Source: an uncultured beta proteobacterium
Lineage (GTDB): Bacteria > Pseudomonadota > Gammaproteobacteria > Burkholderiales > Burkholderiaceae_C
Direction of reading: 5' to 3'
Length of the DNA: 43,106 nt
Assembly: GCA_903873485.1 (NCBI GenBank)
Contig: CAIQOO010000194.1
Location: forward strand, 1 to 43,106
The notes below the pieces were generated by a model. That model was not told the origin of the DNA and did no database searches. It was given only the letters and a program-made list of their open reading frames with translations. The translations under genes and the position numbers were made by a program. Shown here piece by piece: positions 6,721 to 16,638 of this stretch (position 1 is the stretch's first letter; every line of letters starts with the position of its first letter).

Positions 6721-7920
6721 CTATAACAAGGCGTTTCCAGGGTGTTCGCCCCGTTCATACACCACATGGGCGCGCCCGACCAGCAGCGTGTCAAGCGGGC
6801 CAATGTTGGATGTGTCCTTTTTGGCATAGGGCAATTTGTGCAAAACAAAGCGCATCGCATTGAGCCGGGCGCGCTTTTTGCAGTCTGACTTGATCACCGT
6901 CCAGGGCGCGTCAGCCGTGTCGGTCTCAAAAAACATTGCCTCCTTGGCCTTGGTGTAGTCGTCCCACTTGTCGAGCGAAGCCAGGTCAATCGGGCTGAGC
7001 TTCCACTGCTTGAGCGGGTGCAACTCGCGTTCCTTGAAACGGCGGCGCTGCTCCTTGCGGCTGACAGAAAACCAGAACTTGATCAGATAGACACCGCTTT
7101 GCACCAATTGCCGCTCAAACAACGGTGCCTGATGAATGAACTGCTGGTACTCGTTTTCAGAACAAAAACCCATCACCTGCTCAACGCCGGCCCGGTTGTA
7201 CCAGGATCGGTCAAACAGCACGATCTCGCCGGCAGTCGGCAAATGCTGCACATAGCGCTGAAAATACCACTGCCCACGTTCGGATTCGGTGGGTTTTTCA
7301 AGTGCCACCACGCGCGCGCCACGTGGATTGAGGTGCTCCATAAACCGCCGGATGGTGCCGCCCTTGCCGGCCGCATCGCGCCCTTCAAACAAAATCACGA
7401 TACGCTGGCCAGATTCTTTGGCCCAGCTTTGCAGCTTGAGCAGTTCGACCTGCAGCTTGTATTTTTCTGCCTCATAGCGTCGGCGCGACAGCAGGTTTTT
7501 GTAAGGATAACCGCCGGTGCGCCAGTCCGTGGCCAGTTCATCATCAGGATCGGTGGATTTTCCGTTGGGGTTGACCTGGCTGCCCAGCAACATCTGGCGC
7601 ACCGCTGCAATGTCTTCAGCCGAACTGCCCGCCAGCAGCGTTCTGAGCGCGTCTGCCTTGTCAGTCGATTTGGCCAAAATGGCCATAACGGCGTTTTGCT
7701 GGCTTCCCTGAGCGGCATCCATGCTGGCTTGTACCGCATGTTTTGCCACACCGGCGCTGGTTCTGGCGCCGCTGATGTCGCCTTGAACCGTGCGACGGGT
7801 AACGGTTGCGGCCTTTTTGCTGACGACTTTTTTGGCCGGCGAGGTTGTTGCAGCCGCGCTGCCGGGCTGCAAGACCGCTTTTGGAGTGCCGGGAGAGAGG
7901 GTTTTTTTGAGTTCTGCCAT
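6721..7920 (-). CDS. ppk2: polyphosphate kinase 2 (PPK2 family)
   Basis: A 399-residue protein from the ATG at 7920 (MAELKKTLSPG). An in-frame start at 7974 exists but only adds a Gln/Arg/His-rich leader. PPK2 enzymes transfer phosphate between polyphosphate and nucleotides. The kinase core begins around residue 135 with YEAEKYKLQVELLKLQ. Walker A is FEGRDAAGKGGTIRRF and Walker B/lid is LFDRSWYNRAGVEQVMGF, with the typical SPIDLASLDKWDDYTKAKE near the end. The first ~110 residues are an Ala/Lys-rich extension with TPAKAV-like repeats, longer than in minimal PPK2. Substrate (ADP versus GDP or AMP) cannot be told from this. Confidence 0.9.
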   Translation of the reverse strand: MAELKKTLSPGTPKAVLQPGSAAATTSPAKKVVSKKAATVTRRTVQGDISGARTSAGVAKHAVQASMDAAQGSQQNAVMAILAKSTDKADALRTLLAGSSAEDIAAVRQMLLGSQVNPNGKSTDPDDELATDWRTGGYPYKNLLSRRRYEAEKYKLQVELLKLQSWAKESGQRIVILFEGRDAAGKGGTIRRFMEHLNPRGARVVALEKPTESERGQWYFQRYVQHLPTAGEIVLFDRSWYNRAGVEQVMGFCSENEYQQFIHQAPLFERQLVQSGVYLIKFWFSVSRKEQRRRFKERELHPLKQWKLSPIDLASLDKWDDYTKAKEAMFFETDTADAPWTVIKSDCKKRARLNAMRFVLHKLPYAKKDTSNIGPLDTLLVGRAHVVYERGEHPGNALL

Positions 7921-8110
7921 TCGGGTCTCGTTGTCTTGGTTGTGTTGTGGCTGCCGACATGATTTTTGCCGCAAAGCTGCAACCGTGTCAATTGATCATG
8001 TTCAGTCAGCCCAACGCAAATTTGTTCCGGCCACGCATCCCGATGAGCAATGTGAGATTGTCAAACCAACGCTTGCGGAAGAGCATCCGCCCTGGCACCC
8101 CGGCAGTGGC

Positions 8111-8815
8111 TTACAGCGGCAGGGTATCAAACGTTTCGTAAGCCTTTTTCAGCCAGCTTCTGACACGCTGACGCTCCAGCAGTCCAAGTGCATCGAGATC
8201 GGGCCGACTGTTGATGGCGGCCCAGAAGCTGGCATTTTGCCGGTCCATCTTGCGCATGCTGCCCTCATGCAGTTGCGCCAGCGTGACCAACCGGGCACCC
8301 AGATCCCGTGCCTTGGCCAGGGCCGCCGAGTCGTCGAGCTGCGAGAAGTCGCTGCCGCGCCCGAGGTTTTTCACAATCAGGTAGTTGGGGCCAGCGCCAT
8401 AGGTGTCGAGCAGCTTGTCGAGCAGGTCCACCGAGTCTTGGCCGGCATCGGCCACATGCCAGAAGTTCACCGCAATCCCCATGTCTGACAACACATCGAT
8501 CAGGTCCGAGTCGTCAACCCAGCGCGCCAGCGGCGCGGCGGTTTGGGCGGCTAGGTCAACAATCACCCTGGGCTGCGCTTGGGCGGCGGTAACTTCCTCA
8601 AAAACGCTCACCACCTGGTCTAGCCCCTCGTAGCTGTCCACCAGCACCGGGCTTGCGTAATCGGCGTAAAAACGGGTAAACGAGGTGTGCGAGCGATCCG
8701 TGTCAAAGCCGACAAACGGCAGATCGCGATCAATGAAATACTGGGCTAAAACCCGTGCCACCACGGATTTGCCGACACCACCTTTTTCGCCGCCGATGAA
8801 ATTCAGAGAACTCAT
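8111..8815 (-). CDS. ParA/MinD-like P-loop ATPase
   Basis: A 234-residue protein starts MSSLNFIGGEKGGVGKSVVA. The deviant Walker A motif (KGGVGKS) marks the ParA/MinD/CobQ ATPase superfamily. FVGFDTDRSHTSFTRFYADY follows as the switch region. No ParB partner or parS-like repeat is adjacent, and the gene stands alone between argA and ppk2. It therefore looks like an orphan positioning or regulatory ATPase rather than a plasmid partition gene. Proteins of this size in Burkholderiales are usually annotated only as nucleotide-binding proteins. Confidence 0.8.
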   Translation of the reverse strand: MSSLNFIGGEKGGVGKSVVARVLAQYFIDRDLPFVGFDTDRSHTSFTRFYADYASPVLVDSYEGLDQVVSVFEEVTAAQAQPRVIVDLAAQTAAPLARWVDDSDLIDVLSDMGIAVNFWHVADAGQDSVDLLDKLLDTYGAGPNYLIVKNLGRGSDFSQLDDSAALAKARDLGARLVTLAQLHEGSMRKMDRQNASFWAAINSRPDLDALGLLERQRVRSWLKKAYETFDTLPL

Positions 8816-8909
8816 GAAATTTTCCTGTTAGGTTGAAGATTTGACGCTGATTGACTTGCCCTGACTGGCTAGCAAGTGTCATGCTCAAAATTGGCAGTAT
8901 CGGGCCAAC

Positions 8910-10259
8910 TCAGTTGACTTTTTTCACCAGCACCAGGCTTTTGCGATCCCAGTTGTACTTGCGTTTGCGCGCTTCGGGCAGCCAATCCGGGTCCATTTGC
9001 TCAAAACCGCGTTTGATGAACCAGTGCATGGTGCGGGTGGTCAGCACAAAGATGCTGTCTAGGCCGGCCAGTCGGGCGCGCTGTTCAATGCGCTTGAGCA
9101 CCCGCTCGCCGTCACCTTGCCCCTGCACGTCTGGCGACACGGTCAGCGCGGCCATCTCGGCGGTGCGTGCTTCCGGGTAGGCATACAGTGCGGCACAGGC
9201 AAAAATCACGCCATCGTGTTCAATCACTGTATAGAGGCCGATGTCGCGCTCTATTTCGGTGCGGCTGCGCTTGACCAGTGTGCCGTCTTTTTCAAACGGT
9301 TCAATCAATTGCAGGATGCCGCCGACATCGTCGGCGCTGGCTTCGCGCAGGCTCTCCAGCTTTTCGTCAACCACCATGGTGCCAATGCCATCATGCACGT
9401 ACACCTCCAGCAAGATCGAGCCATCGACGGCAAACGGAATGATGTGGCTGCGCTCCACGCCACCTTTGCAGGCTTTGACGCAATGCTGCAGGTAAAACGC
9501 AGTGTCGGTGGGCTTGTCGGCGGCGGGCAAATCAGCCAGCAGCTTTTCGGCCGCATCCACCGGCAGCTCGGTATCAACCGGATTGTCTTCACTGACCGCC
9601 TTGGTGACATCGGTTGCGATGCCGGGCACTTCGGTGACAAAAATCAGTTTGTCGGCTTGCAGTGCAATGGCCACCGAGGTGGCGACTTCTTCCATGGTCA
9701 GGTTGAAGGCTTCGCCGGTCGGCGAAAAGCCAAACGGCGACATCAACACCAGCGCGCCCATCGCCAGCGAATGGGCAATGCCGGCCGTGTCAATCTTGCG
9801 CACCAGGCCTGAGTGCTGAAAATCCACTCCATCGACAATCCCGACCGGTCGCGCCGTCAGAAAATTGCCCGAGATCACCCGCACCGTGGCACCCGCCATC
9901 GGGGTGTTGGGCAAGCCCTGGCTGAAGGCGGCTTCAATCTCGTAGCGCAACTGGCCGGCTGCTTCCTGGGCACAGTCAAGAGAGACTTCGTCGGTGATTC
10001 GGATGCCTTTGAAAAAGCTTGCTGCATGGCCCTTGGCCTTAAGCTGCTCGTTGACCTGCGGCCGAAAGCCATGCACCAGCACCACCTTGACGCCCATGCT
10101 TTGAATCAAGGCCAAGTCTTGTGCCAGATTGGGCAGCTTGCCTGCCGCAATCGCTTCGCCACACACCCCCAGCACAAAGGTCTGGTTGCGAAACTTGTGA
10201 ATATAGGGTGCCACCGAGCGGAACCAGGGGACGAAAGTGAAATTAAAGGGAAGACTCAT
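8910..10259 (-). CDS. argA: amino-acid N-acetyltransferase (N-acetylglutamate synthase)
   Basis: A 449-residue protein with an N-terminal amino-acid-kinase-like domain (LVHGFRPQVNEQLKAKG near residue 60) and a C-terminal GNAT domain (AEMAALTVSPDVQGQGDGERV then KRIEQRARLAG and RTMHWFIKRGFE). It acetylates glutamate with acetyl-CoA, the first step of arginine synthesis, and the kinase-like domain normally binds arginine for feedback inhibition. Length is normal for ArgA (about 440-450). It starts at the edge of the variable region; everything immediately upstream is fragmentary. Confidence 0.95.
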   Translation of the reverse strand: MSLPFNFTFVPWFRSVAPYIHKFRNQTFVLGVCGEAIAAGKLPNLAQDLALIQSMGVKVVLVHGFRPQVNEQLKAKGHAASFFKGIRITDEVSLDCAQEAAGQLRYEIEAAFSQGLPNTPMAGATVRVISGNFLTARPVGIVDGVDFQHSGLVRKIDTAGIAHSLAMGALVLMSPFGFSPTGEAFNLTMEEVATSVAIALQADKLIFVTEVPGIATDVTKAVSEDNPVDTELPVDAAEKLLADLPAADKPTDTAFYLQHCVKACKGGVERSHIIPFAVDGSILLEVYVHDGIGTMVVDEKLESLREASADDVGGILQLIEPFEKDGTLVKRSRTEIERDIGLYTVIEHDGVIFACAALYAYPEARTAEMAALTVSPDVQGQGDGERVLKRIEQRARLAGLDSIFVLTTRTMHWFIKRGFEQMDPDWLPEARKRKYNWDRKSLVLVKKVN

Positions 10260-10285
10260 GGCGTGGTTTGTGGCAATTACACATG

Positions 10286-10441
10286 TTATGGGGGCAAAAG
10301 ACGAGCAAAGTCACGATCAAACATGACCAGCACATCTTGTTGTTGTAGCGCGCAGGCAGGCAGCGACAATGCGCGCCCGACCAAGTCGAGGTTGCCCTCA
10401 TGGCGCATGGGTTCTCGCTGCAGCAAAAAATCAAGCAGCCG
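10286..10441 (-). pseudogene. PIN-domain toxin, C-terminal fragment
   Basis: The minus-strand frame ends at TAA 10286-10288 and reads RHEGNLDLVGRALSLPAC … DVLVMFDRDFARLLPP. This is the last ~50 residues of a PIN-domain toxin with its final acidic cluster (FDRDFA). The N-terminal two thirds are missing: the frame is abutted directly by the end of the antitoxin gene, so a deletion joined the two. It cannot form an active nuclease. Confidence 0.6.
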
Positions 10442-10637
10442 CTCCGGCCAGCTTGGCGTTTTCCGGAAAAGTCAGGCCGCGCCGGACGAACTCTTGCTGA
10501 TGCTGTCTGCGCTGCACACTGTTGCGCACTGCGGTTGGCAGAAGCTCGGACAGGGTTTCACCCGCACCGGGCCGACACCCGATTTCGGCCCTGAACTCGA
10601 GGAGAACTCGCACTGGCGGGCGTGTTGCAGTTTTCAT
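10431..10637 (-). CDS. antitoxin-like protein of a broken TA module (YlcI/ParD-like), altered C-terminus
   Basis: A 68-residue protein starts MKTATRPPVRVLLEFR and contains GAGETLSELLPTAVRNSVQ and RRQHQQEFVRRGLTF. This resembles the short ribbon-helix-helix antitoxins 'MKTATVPSLRVEPELR…QEGETLS.F.E…RR..Q.EF..RGL' paired with PIN or RelE toxins. The C-terminus diverges after RGLTFPENAKLAG, where a deletion fuses it to the toxin remnant downstream. It may still be expressed but has no intact partner. Confidence 0.5.
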   Translation of the reverse strand: MKTATRPPVRVLLEFRAEIGCRPGAGETLSELLPTAVRNSVQRRQHQQEFVRRGLTFPENAKLAGAAA

Positions 10638-10667
10638 GGCTGAAATTGTATTGCGACGGCGATGCAT

Positions 10668-10859
10668 CTACCCCCGGCGCCAGACGTGTGGAAGTTGTCC
10701 CTGTGCCAGTAGATCGACCATCCGCAGGATGCCAGAGTACACCGATGTGGTGTGCTCGACTTCGAAGGTTCGAACGATGGACCTGCCTCGGAGCCAAAGG
10801 ACGTCTATTTGCTCAATCGTGCGCAGCGTTGTGTCGTCGGAACCAAAAGCCGACCGCAA
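10668..10859 (-). pseudogene. fragment of a restriction-endonuclease-like protein
   Basis: A 63-residue open stretch contains IEQIDVLWLRGRSIVRTFEV followed by EHTTSVYSGILRMVDLLA. This 'IDVLWL … FEVEHTTS.YSG.LRM.DLL' pattern is familiar from the C-terminal nuclease-like part of predicted restriction or PD-(D/E)XK proteins (V-x-FE-V-EHT as the core acidic strand). The stretch is cut on its 3' side at about 10668 and has no proper start, so it is a fragment. Its position next to a methyltransferase operon suggests earlier turnover of defence genes here. Confidence 0.45.
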
Positions 10860-11465
10860 TCGAGATCACCAAGGGCGGGTCACTAACTTCTCTTTTTGTA
10901 GCTGTTTGCTTATATCCCATAAGGGCTAGAGGCCTTTTTTATGCATAAAAAATCTACGGGAGCGTATCTACTTCACCCAGCCAGCAGCCGGTTTGCGCTG
11001 GCTGCACTGCCAGACCAATATGTCATGACCCCGGATTCGTTCGAGTTGCCCCGACTATCGGGTACGCATTATCGGTATGGGCGGTGGCACCGTCGACCGC
11101 GCTGGTGCGCAAGGTTTGATTGACCGCTTGCCAGCGTTTCATCACTTGCCGACCTTTGCGATGCGGATGGCTTCAGCCTGTATGCGACCCATATCGAGCA
11201 AGGCGATACGCCTGACGCAGCAGAGGCCGTCAGCAACGCCGCATTGCTCATCCGCAACTAAATTACTTCATCTGCGCTGAAGCGCTGCGTATCAGGCTAA
11301 GATCCAAAGAAATCAAAGCAAAATTTCGCATGATCGAATTGGGATAAAAAAACTGTACATAAACCCATATTTCAAGTGTAATCACTAAGAGCGCTGCGGC
11401 TTGTTCGATGCCGCCGGTGAATCTGCACAAATGGAATACGTTCAGTAGTTTGATTTGCCTACCCT
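10860..11465. other. ~600-bp non-genic stretch with one palindromic repeat and decayed frames
   Basis: It holds repeat copy 2 (10892-10940). Two mutually shifted plus-strand frames follow, 11060-11195 (VRIIGMGGGTVDRAGAQGLI…) and 11160-11261 (DADGFSLYATHIEQGDTPDA…). They look like one gene broken by a frameshift, ending in TAA at 11259-11261; the family is not recognised. From about 11300 the sequence turns AT-rich (AAAATTTCGC, GGGATAAAAAAACTGTACAT) up to the methyltransferase start. The promoter of the defence operon should lie there, but I cannot define its boxes. Confidence 0.4.
10892..10940 (+). repeat. dispersed palindromic repeat, copy 2
   Basis: It contains TTTTTGTAGCTGTTTGC, then the dyad TTATatcccATAA, then GGGCTAGAGGCCTTTTTT. 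The blocks match copy 3 on the other side of the defence operon (CTTATCCCATAAGGG shared apart from a 2-base insertion). The T-run after GGCC could make this copy act as a terminator. Confidence 0.75.
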
Positions 11466-12824
11466 ATGAAAACAACGTCATTTCGCTTCATAGACCTCTT
11501 TGCAGGTCTTGGAGGCTTCCATCTCGCGCTGCAACGCATGGGTGGCAGTTGCGTGTTCGCCGCCGAATGGAAGCAAAATCTTCGCGACTTGTACAAGGTC
11601 AATCACGGCATTTACCCCGAAGGCGACATCACCTTGGTAGATCCATCAAAGGTTCCAGACCATGATATCTTGACCGCAGGATTTCCATGCCAGCCGTTTT
11701 CTAAAGCTGGAGAGCAACTCGGTTTCGAATGCACCAAGCAAGGCGGACTTTTCTTCAATGTTGAAGCCATCCTTGATGAGAAGAAGCCGAGCTTTTTTAT
11801 CCTCGAAAACGTTCCCAATTTGTTGAAACATGACAGTGGACGTACATGGGAGGAAATTCAGCAGCGGCTTGGGCTTGACGGTCTTGGCTACCATGTCCGT
11901 GCAGCACGCTTTTCTCCACATCATTTCGGAATTCCGCAGATTCGTGAACGGGTTTACATTGTTGGGTCCCGGCTTCCGCTGACTTCGTTTAAGTGGCCAG
12001 AAGTGACAAATGATGAAACCTGCATTGATAGTGTCCTAGACGACTATCCAGAAGAGGCAAAGAAGCTCTCACCGCAGGTAGAAGCATGTCTGGTTGTTTG
12101 GGATGCCTTCTTGAAGGCATGTCCTAGCAATGTTGTGTTGCCGTCTTTCCCTTTATGGTCTATGGAGTGGGGCGCGACCTATCCCTATGAGGTGGAGACT
12201 CCCTATGCACGGCGTGTCAGCCTCGGCATAGACGGACTCAAAGGATTTAAAGGAAGTCACGGGGTCAAGATTGGCCTTTACAAGGACATTGAGGATCGAT
12301 GGGCCGCTCTTCCGAGCCATGCGAGGACGGAACAGTTTACGTTTCCCAAGTGGAAGCGCGACTTCATTCGTCAGAACAGAACGTTTTTCGAAGTCAACCG
12401 ATCCTGGATCGAACCATGGCTTCCGCAGATACTTCGCTTTCCTTCAAGCTTTCAGAAGCTCGAATGGAATGTGCAAGGCGGCAAGCCTGGCATTTGGGAC
12501 TACGTCCTGCAATTCAGAGCATCAGGTGTGCGAGTGAAGCGGCGCACCACCGCACCAAGCTTGATTGCAATGACTGACACGCAAGTGCCGATCATTGCTT
12601 GGCAGAAGCGTTATATGACGCCCAGCGAATGCGCTCGTCTCCAGAGCATGGACGATCTTAAACAATTGCCCAGCACCCCCACGCAGGCGTTTCATGCGCT
12701 GGGAAATGCGGTGAATTCCAATGTGGTTGAGAAGGTGGCAAGCGCTCTTCTCGCGGGGTTCGGGCAGTCTTCGAACGCCTCATCCGGGCCAGTTGCAACA
12801 CATTCCATGCTTGAAACATGTTGA
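11466..12824 (+). CDS. DNA (cytosine-5)-methyltransferase
   Basis: A 452-residue C5-methyltransferase with motifs in order: I ([17 protein letters not shown], residues 9-25), IV with the catalytic Cys ([16 protein letters not shown], about 75), VI ([10 protein letters not shown], about 118), VIII ([16 protein letters not shown], about 157), IX (RLQSMDDL) and X ([16 protein letters not shown]). A large target-recognition region lies between VIII and IX. It transfers methyl from SAM to cytosine C5 at an unknown site. It is the first gene of a four-gene overlapping operon; the next start overlaps its end by 7 bases. Codon use looks less GC-rich than in the flanking core genes, suggesting transfer. 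Confidence 0.95.
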   Translation: MKTTSFRFIDLFAGLGGFHLALQRMGGSCVFAAEWKQNLRDLYKVNHGIYPEGDITLVDPSKVPDHDILTAGFPCQPFSKAGEQLGFECTKQGGLFFNVEAILDEKKPSFFILENVPNLLKHDSGRTWEEIQQRLGLDGLGYHVRAARFSPHHFGIPQIRERVYIVGSRLPLTSFKWPEVTNDETCIDSVLDDYPEEAKKLSPQVEACLVVWDAFLKACPSNVVLPSFPLWSMEWGATYPYEVETPYARRVSLGIDGLKGFKGSHGVKIGLYKDIEDRWAALPSHARTEQFTFPKWKRDFIRQNRTFFEVNRSWIEPWLPQILRFPSSFQKLEWNVQGGKPGIWDYVLQFRASGVRVKRRTTAPSLIAMTDTQVPIIAWQKRYMTPSECARLQSMDDLKQLPSTPTQAFHALGNAVNSNVVEKVASALLAGFGQSSNASSGPVATHSMLETC

Positions 12825-14398
12825 GTCCAGAACCTGTCGGCTCCTCTTCTGTGACAAGCGTCGGTATTCGACCGAATTCATCTATCCTCTCTGTCCTCGC
12901 GCATCTCAACTACAAGGCTTGGTTCGCCGTCGCCGAGTTCGTTGACAATAGCATCCAAAGCTACATCGCAAACAAGGAAATGTTGCGTGCTCTTTATGGG
13001 GACGACTTCAAACTGAAAATCAGAGTTTGGCTCGATCAGCACAACCAATTGATCGAGATTACAGACAACGCCGCAGGTATTCGGGGTGTCGATTTTCCAA
13101 GGGCATTTAAGCCGGCGGAAGTCCCCGCAGATAGAACTGGACTGTCGGAATTTGGCATGGGCATGAAGACTGCTGCATGCTGGTTTACGAATACCTGGAG
13201 CGTACGTTCCAAGGCGATCGGAGAGCCAGTCGAAAGGCTAATCCGATTTGACCTGAACTCAATCGTGGGTTCAAAGCTTGACAGTCTTCCGGTTCTTGAA
13301 ACGCCAACTCCTGCGCACGAACATTACACAGTGCTTCGCCTAGAGAATCTGGGCAAGAAATTTCCGGTTAAACGCACGCAGAAGAAGTTGCGTGACCACC
13401 TGGCGAGCATTTATCGGGTCTATCTTAGGTCGGGCGAGGTCGAGCTTTTCTTCGATGAAGACAAGTCGCCTTTGCAGCACAGTGAACCTGAAGTCATGGT
13501 TGCGCCGCCATACGCGTCGCCGAATGCGCTGCCGGTCAATTGGCGAAAGGACATCAACTTCCACATGGGTGAAAACCGCCGTGTATTTGGCTTTGCGGCG
13601 CTCCGGGCGGAGGGTTCGACTACGCATGCCGGGTTCTCCTTGTTGCGGCGTAACAGGCTGATACTCGGGAGCGATGACGAAACCTATAGGCCTCAGGAAA
13701 TCTTCGGCAATAGTAATAGCTATCGGTTCCAGCGCTTGTGCGGCGAGTTGAACATTGAGGGGGTCGACGTAAGTCATACAAAGGACGGTTTCGTATGGGA
13801 CGACTTTGAGGAAGAGTTCTTGCAAAAGCTGCGTGACAATCTCCGGGAGGCGCCGCTGGATTTGCTGTCGCAGGCGGAAAATTTCCGTGTCAGACCAAGC
13901 AAGACAGCCCTCCAGCCGGTACTCAAGAAGGCTGGACAGTCTCTAGCCAATGACATGGTTCGTACCGGCGCTCAGGCACTCTCAATTGAAGGGGCCACGC
14001 AGGGTATCCTCTCGGCATCCGATCCGTTTGTTCCGGTCACCTCGCTGATCGCAAGTGAGAGCAAATTCAGTCTTCTCGTGGACGACCAAGTGTGGAATGT
14101 CGTGGTCCGCACATCAGTCGATCCTGCTGTGACGGAGATGATCCGTGTTGGCAAGACCGAGCGTCAGCAAATCGACCTTCAGGCTATCAACGACATCCAA
14201 GTCGATGTATCGATGGCCCATCCTTTTGTTCAGCAATATATCGGCCCAAAAAATGAAAACGCGGAACTCTTTCTTCGTCTTGCAGTAGCTATTGCACTGT
14301 CGGCTGAGAAGTCGAGCCGTGCGGGTTATCCAGTGCGCTTTGCCATGCACTGGCTCAATCGAATATTTCGAGAATGTCTGCCACAGGGAGGAAAATGA
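12818..14398 (+). CDS. MORC/MutL-like GHKL-family ATPase
   Basis: A 526-residue protein with the GHKL (Bergerat) ATP site: N-box [14 protein letters not shown] (about residues 40-53), DNAAGI (about 82) and the glycine lid [15 protein letters not shown] (about 105-119). The rest resembles the prokaryotic MORC-like ATPases that Iyer, Abhiman and Aravind linked to restriction-modification operons. Such ATPases are thought to clamp or loop DNA, which is inference for this protein. The ATG at 12818 overlaps the methyltransferase stop by 7 bases; no strong ribosome-binding site is visible, so translational coupling is likely. The C-terminus ([19 protein letters not shown]) runs to the ATGA overlap with the next gene. 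Confidence 0.85.
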   Translation: MLSPEPVGSSSVTSVGIRPNSSILSVLAHLNYKAWFAVAEFVDNSIQSYIANKEMLRALYGDDFKLKIRVWLDQHNQLIEITDNAAGIRGVDFPRAFKPAEVPADRTGLSEFGMGMKTAACWFTNTWSVRSKAIGEPVERLIRFDLNSIVGSKLDSLPVLETPTPAHEHYTVLRLENLGKKFPVKRTQKKLRDHLASIYRVYLRSGEVELFFDEDKSPLQHSEPEVMVAPPYASPNALPVNWRKDINFHMGENRRVFGFAALRAEGSTTHAGFSLLRRNRLILGSDDETYRPQEIFGNSNSYRFQRLCGELNIEGVDVSHTKDGFVWDDFEEEFLQKLRDNLREAPLDLLSQAENFRVRPSKTALQPVLKKAGQSLANDMVRTGAQALSIEGATQGILSASDPFVPVTSLIASESKFSLLVDDQVWNVVVRTSVDPAVTEMIRVGKTERQQIDLQAINDIQVDVSMAHPFVQQYIGPKNENAELFLRLAVAIALSAEKSSRAGYPVRFAMHWLNRIFRECLPQGGK

Positions 14399-16638
14399 GC
14401 ATCGTTGTAAGAGAACTGAAAAGCGTGCGTCCGCCTCTGAGTTGGGAGCCATTCGAACGTAACGAAACTGCGGCGTTTATCGATCGAAAGAACAAGCAAA
14501 ACGGAATTCCCATTCCGGCATTGCAGAACATCGTCTTCGAAGCGCAACAAATACTCGGGCGCTGCATTGACCCATCCGCACCAAAAAAAGGAACGACCGG
14601 CCTTGTCGTCGGCTTCGTTCAGAGCGGCAAAACCTTATCGTTCACAACACTTTGTGCCCTCGCTCACGACAACGACTTCGGCCTCATCATTCTGATTGCG
14701 GGGACGATCGAAAATCTCCTGCTTCAGACCAAGAGTCGCCTTGAATCGGATTTGAAGCTCGATGGAAACGGCTCGACAAGACCGTGGATGGTGGTTGACA
14801 GGCCATCACCAGGTACACCTGAGGCAAGTATGCTTCAACGTCACCTGTGCAACTGGGTGAATCCGTTGATACCGAAAGACAAGAAGCGTGTTTGCCTTGT
14901 CGTCGTCTTAAAACAGCACAAGCGTCTGGCAAGCTTGCGGCAATGTCTAAAGGGAATTGACCTGACAAAGGTGCCAACGCTGGTGATCGATGACGAGGCT
15001 GATCAGGCAAGCCTGAATACCTTTGCCGCGAAAAATAGAACCACTGGCAGCAATCGCAAGAGCACGAATTACGTCGAAGTACTTGCACTCAAGGATGTGC
15101 TACCGCATCACTCTTATGTGCAATATACAGCGACGCCACAAGCCAATTTACTTATCTCTTTGGATGACAAGCTGACTCCGGAATTTGCCGAGTTGCTGTC
15201 TCCTGGCTACGGCTATGTCGGCGGAAGCACCCTATTCAAGGCGCATGGCAACTATGCAGCAACTATCCCTGATGTAGAGGCATCAGCAGCGTTCGCGACA
15301 AGTATCGGACCGCCCACAACGCTGGTAAAGGCGTTGAGGGTTTTCTTGCTCGGAGCTTGCGCAGCAGAAGAGCTAAAGGTCAAGACGAACCGGACAATGA
15401 TGGTTCATCCTTCGCAGCAAACAGGACCGCACAACGATTATTTGCGTTGGGTGCTTGACCTTGTAGAAAGCTGGCGAGTCATCACGGCGGATGAGAATTT
15501 ATTGCTGGCATTTTTTGATGATTTCAAGGATGCCTACGCCGACCTTTTGAAGACCGTCGGCGATGCTCTGCCATCGTTTGATTCGCTAGTCAAACAGCTA
15601 TCTTTGGTGATGAGTTTGGTCAGCGTTCGAGAGGTCAACTCAACGGGTACCGGCACTGCCGCCATAAGCTGGACGGCATGCGAATATTGGATTCTTGTGG
15701 GCGGCGCGAAGCTTGATCGCGGATTTACCGTTGAAGGGTTAACCGTTACCTACATGCCCCGACCGCTCGCACTCGGAAACGCGGACAGCCTCCAGCAGCG
15801 CGCACGTTTTTACGGCTACAAGCAAAAGTATCTTGGCTACTGCCGCGTCTATCTGAGGGGCGACGTTCGTGGCGCTTTCGAGCAATACGTTGAGCATGAA
15901 GCCGATATTCATATCAGTCTTGCCAAGACGCGGGGTCTGCCGCTGAAGGACTGGGTGAGACAGTTCACCCTGGATAGCAGCATGCAGCCGACGAGAAAGG
16001 GTGTTATCGGAATCCCCGTAACAGAACTCGTTGCTACAGGTTGGATGCAGCCAAAGGCGGCACATCGGAACGCCGACTTTGTGACGGTGAATCGCAATGC
16101 CCTCGCTGAGTTCCAACGTCAACTTGACTGTTCATTTGCCGGAGCGAACGCGGCGGATATTGACCCGATCCGCTACATCGACAAGCGTGTAAGTTCACCG
16201 CGCAACATCCTTCACGACAGCGTACCACTGGAGTTCGTGATTGACCAGTTTTTGAAGAGGATCCAAATGGCGCACCCAGATGATGCCTTTCAACTGGCTG
16301 GTGCCATCCTTGCATTGCGTCGGCTCATCGAGAGTGGTGAAACTTTTTCAAATGTTTTTGTTATGGGCGAACTTCAACCTCAAAACAGAGGTTGCGCCAC
16401 GGGAGACACGATCAAGCAGGTCTATTCAGGCAAGGCCCCTGCTGGAACCAATGATCGTGCAAAGTTAAACTATGGTGGCGACAAGGACTTTGTTGCTACG
16501 GATCGTGTGACGCTTCACTTAAGGATATTCAATATGTTGAAAGATCCCGCCAACCCTGGGCTTGCCAATATTCCTTGGTATGCCATTCACATTCCGAATA
16601 GCTTCAGGAAGCGTTTTTTGCTTCAGGCCGATAAGTGA
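14395..16638 (+). CDS. Z1-domain helicase-like ATPase
   Basis: A 747-residue protein. The ATG at 14395 is chosen over an upstream in-frame ATG at 14374 because GGAGG lies at 14386-14390 and the ATGA overlap with the previous stop is typical. Walker A is GLVVGFVQSGKTLSFTTL (about residues 69-86) and Walker B is TLVIDDEADQAS (about 197-208). Further landmarks are SYVQYTATPQANLLI and, in the Z1 region, LVGGAKLDRGFTVEGLTVTY and MPRPLALGNADSLQQRARFY. These are signatures of the Z1 (superfamily II-like) proteins found with MORC/MutL-like ATPases in predicted restriction systems such as Mza. It probably translocates on or remodels DNA. It is the third gene of the operon. Confidence 0.9.
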   Translation: MSIVVRELKSVRPPLSWEPFERNETAAFIDRKNKQNGIPIPALQNIVFEAQQILGRCIDPSAPKKGTTGLVVGFVQSGKTLSFTTLCALAHDNDFGLIILIAGTIENLLLQTKSRLESDLKLDGNGSTRPWMVVDRPSPGTPEASMLQRHLCNWVNPLIPKDKKRVCLVVVLKQHKRLASLRQCLKGIDLTKVPTLVIDDEADQASLNTFAAKNRTTGSNRKSTNYVEVLALKDVLPHHSYVQYTATPQANLLISLDDKLTPEFAELLSPGYGYVGGSTLFKAHGNYAATIPDVEASAAFATSIGPPTTLVKALRVFLLGACAAEELKVKTNRTMMVHPSQQTGPHNDYLRWVLDLVESWRVITADENLLLAFFDDFKDAYADLLKTVGDALPSFDSLVKQLSLVMSLVSVREVNSTGTGTAAISWTACEYWILVGGAKLDRGFTVEGLTVTYMPRPLALGNADSLQQRARFYGYKQKYLGYCRVYLRGDVRGAFEQYVEHEADIHISLAKTRGLPLKDWVRQFTLDSSMQPTRKGVIGIPVTELVATGWMQPKAAHRNADFVTVNRNALAEFQRQLDCSFAGANAADIDPIRYIDKRVSSPRNILHDSVPLEFVIDQFLKRIQMAHPDDAFQLAGAILALRRLIESGETFSNVFVMGELQPQNRGCATGDTIKQVYSGKAPAGTNDRAKLNYGGDKDFVATDRVTLHLRIFNMLKDPANPGLANIPWYAIHIPNSFRKRFLLQADK

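Noticed and set aside
7018-7962. Long plus-strand open frame opposite ppk2
   Set aside because: It is an antisense shadow of a well-supported PPK2 gene with no recognisable domain of its own.
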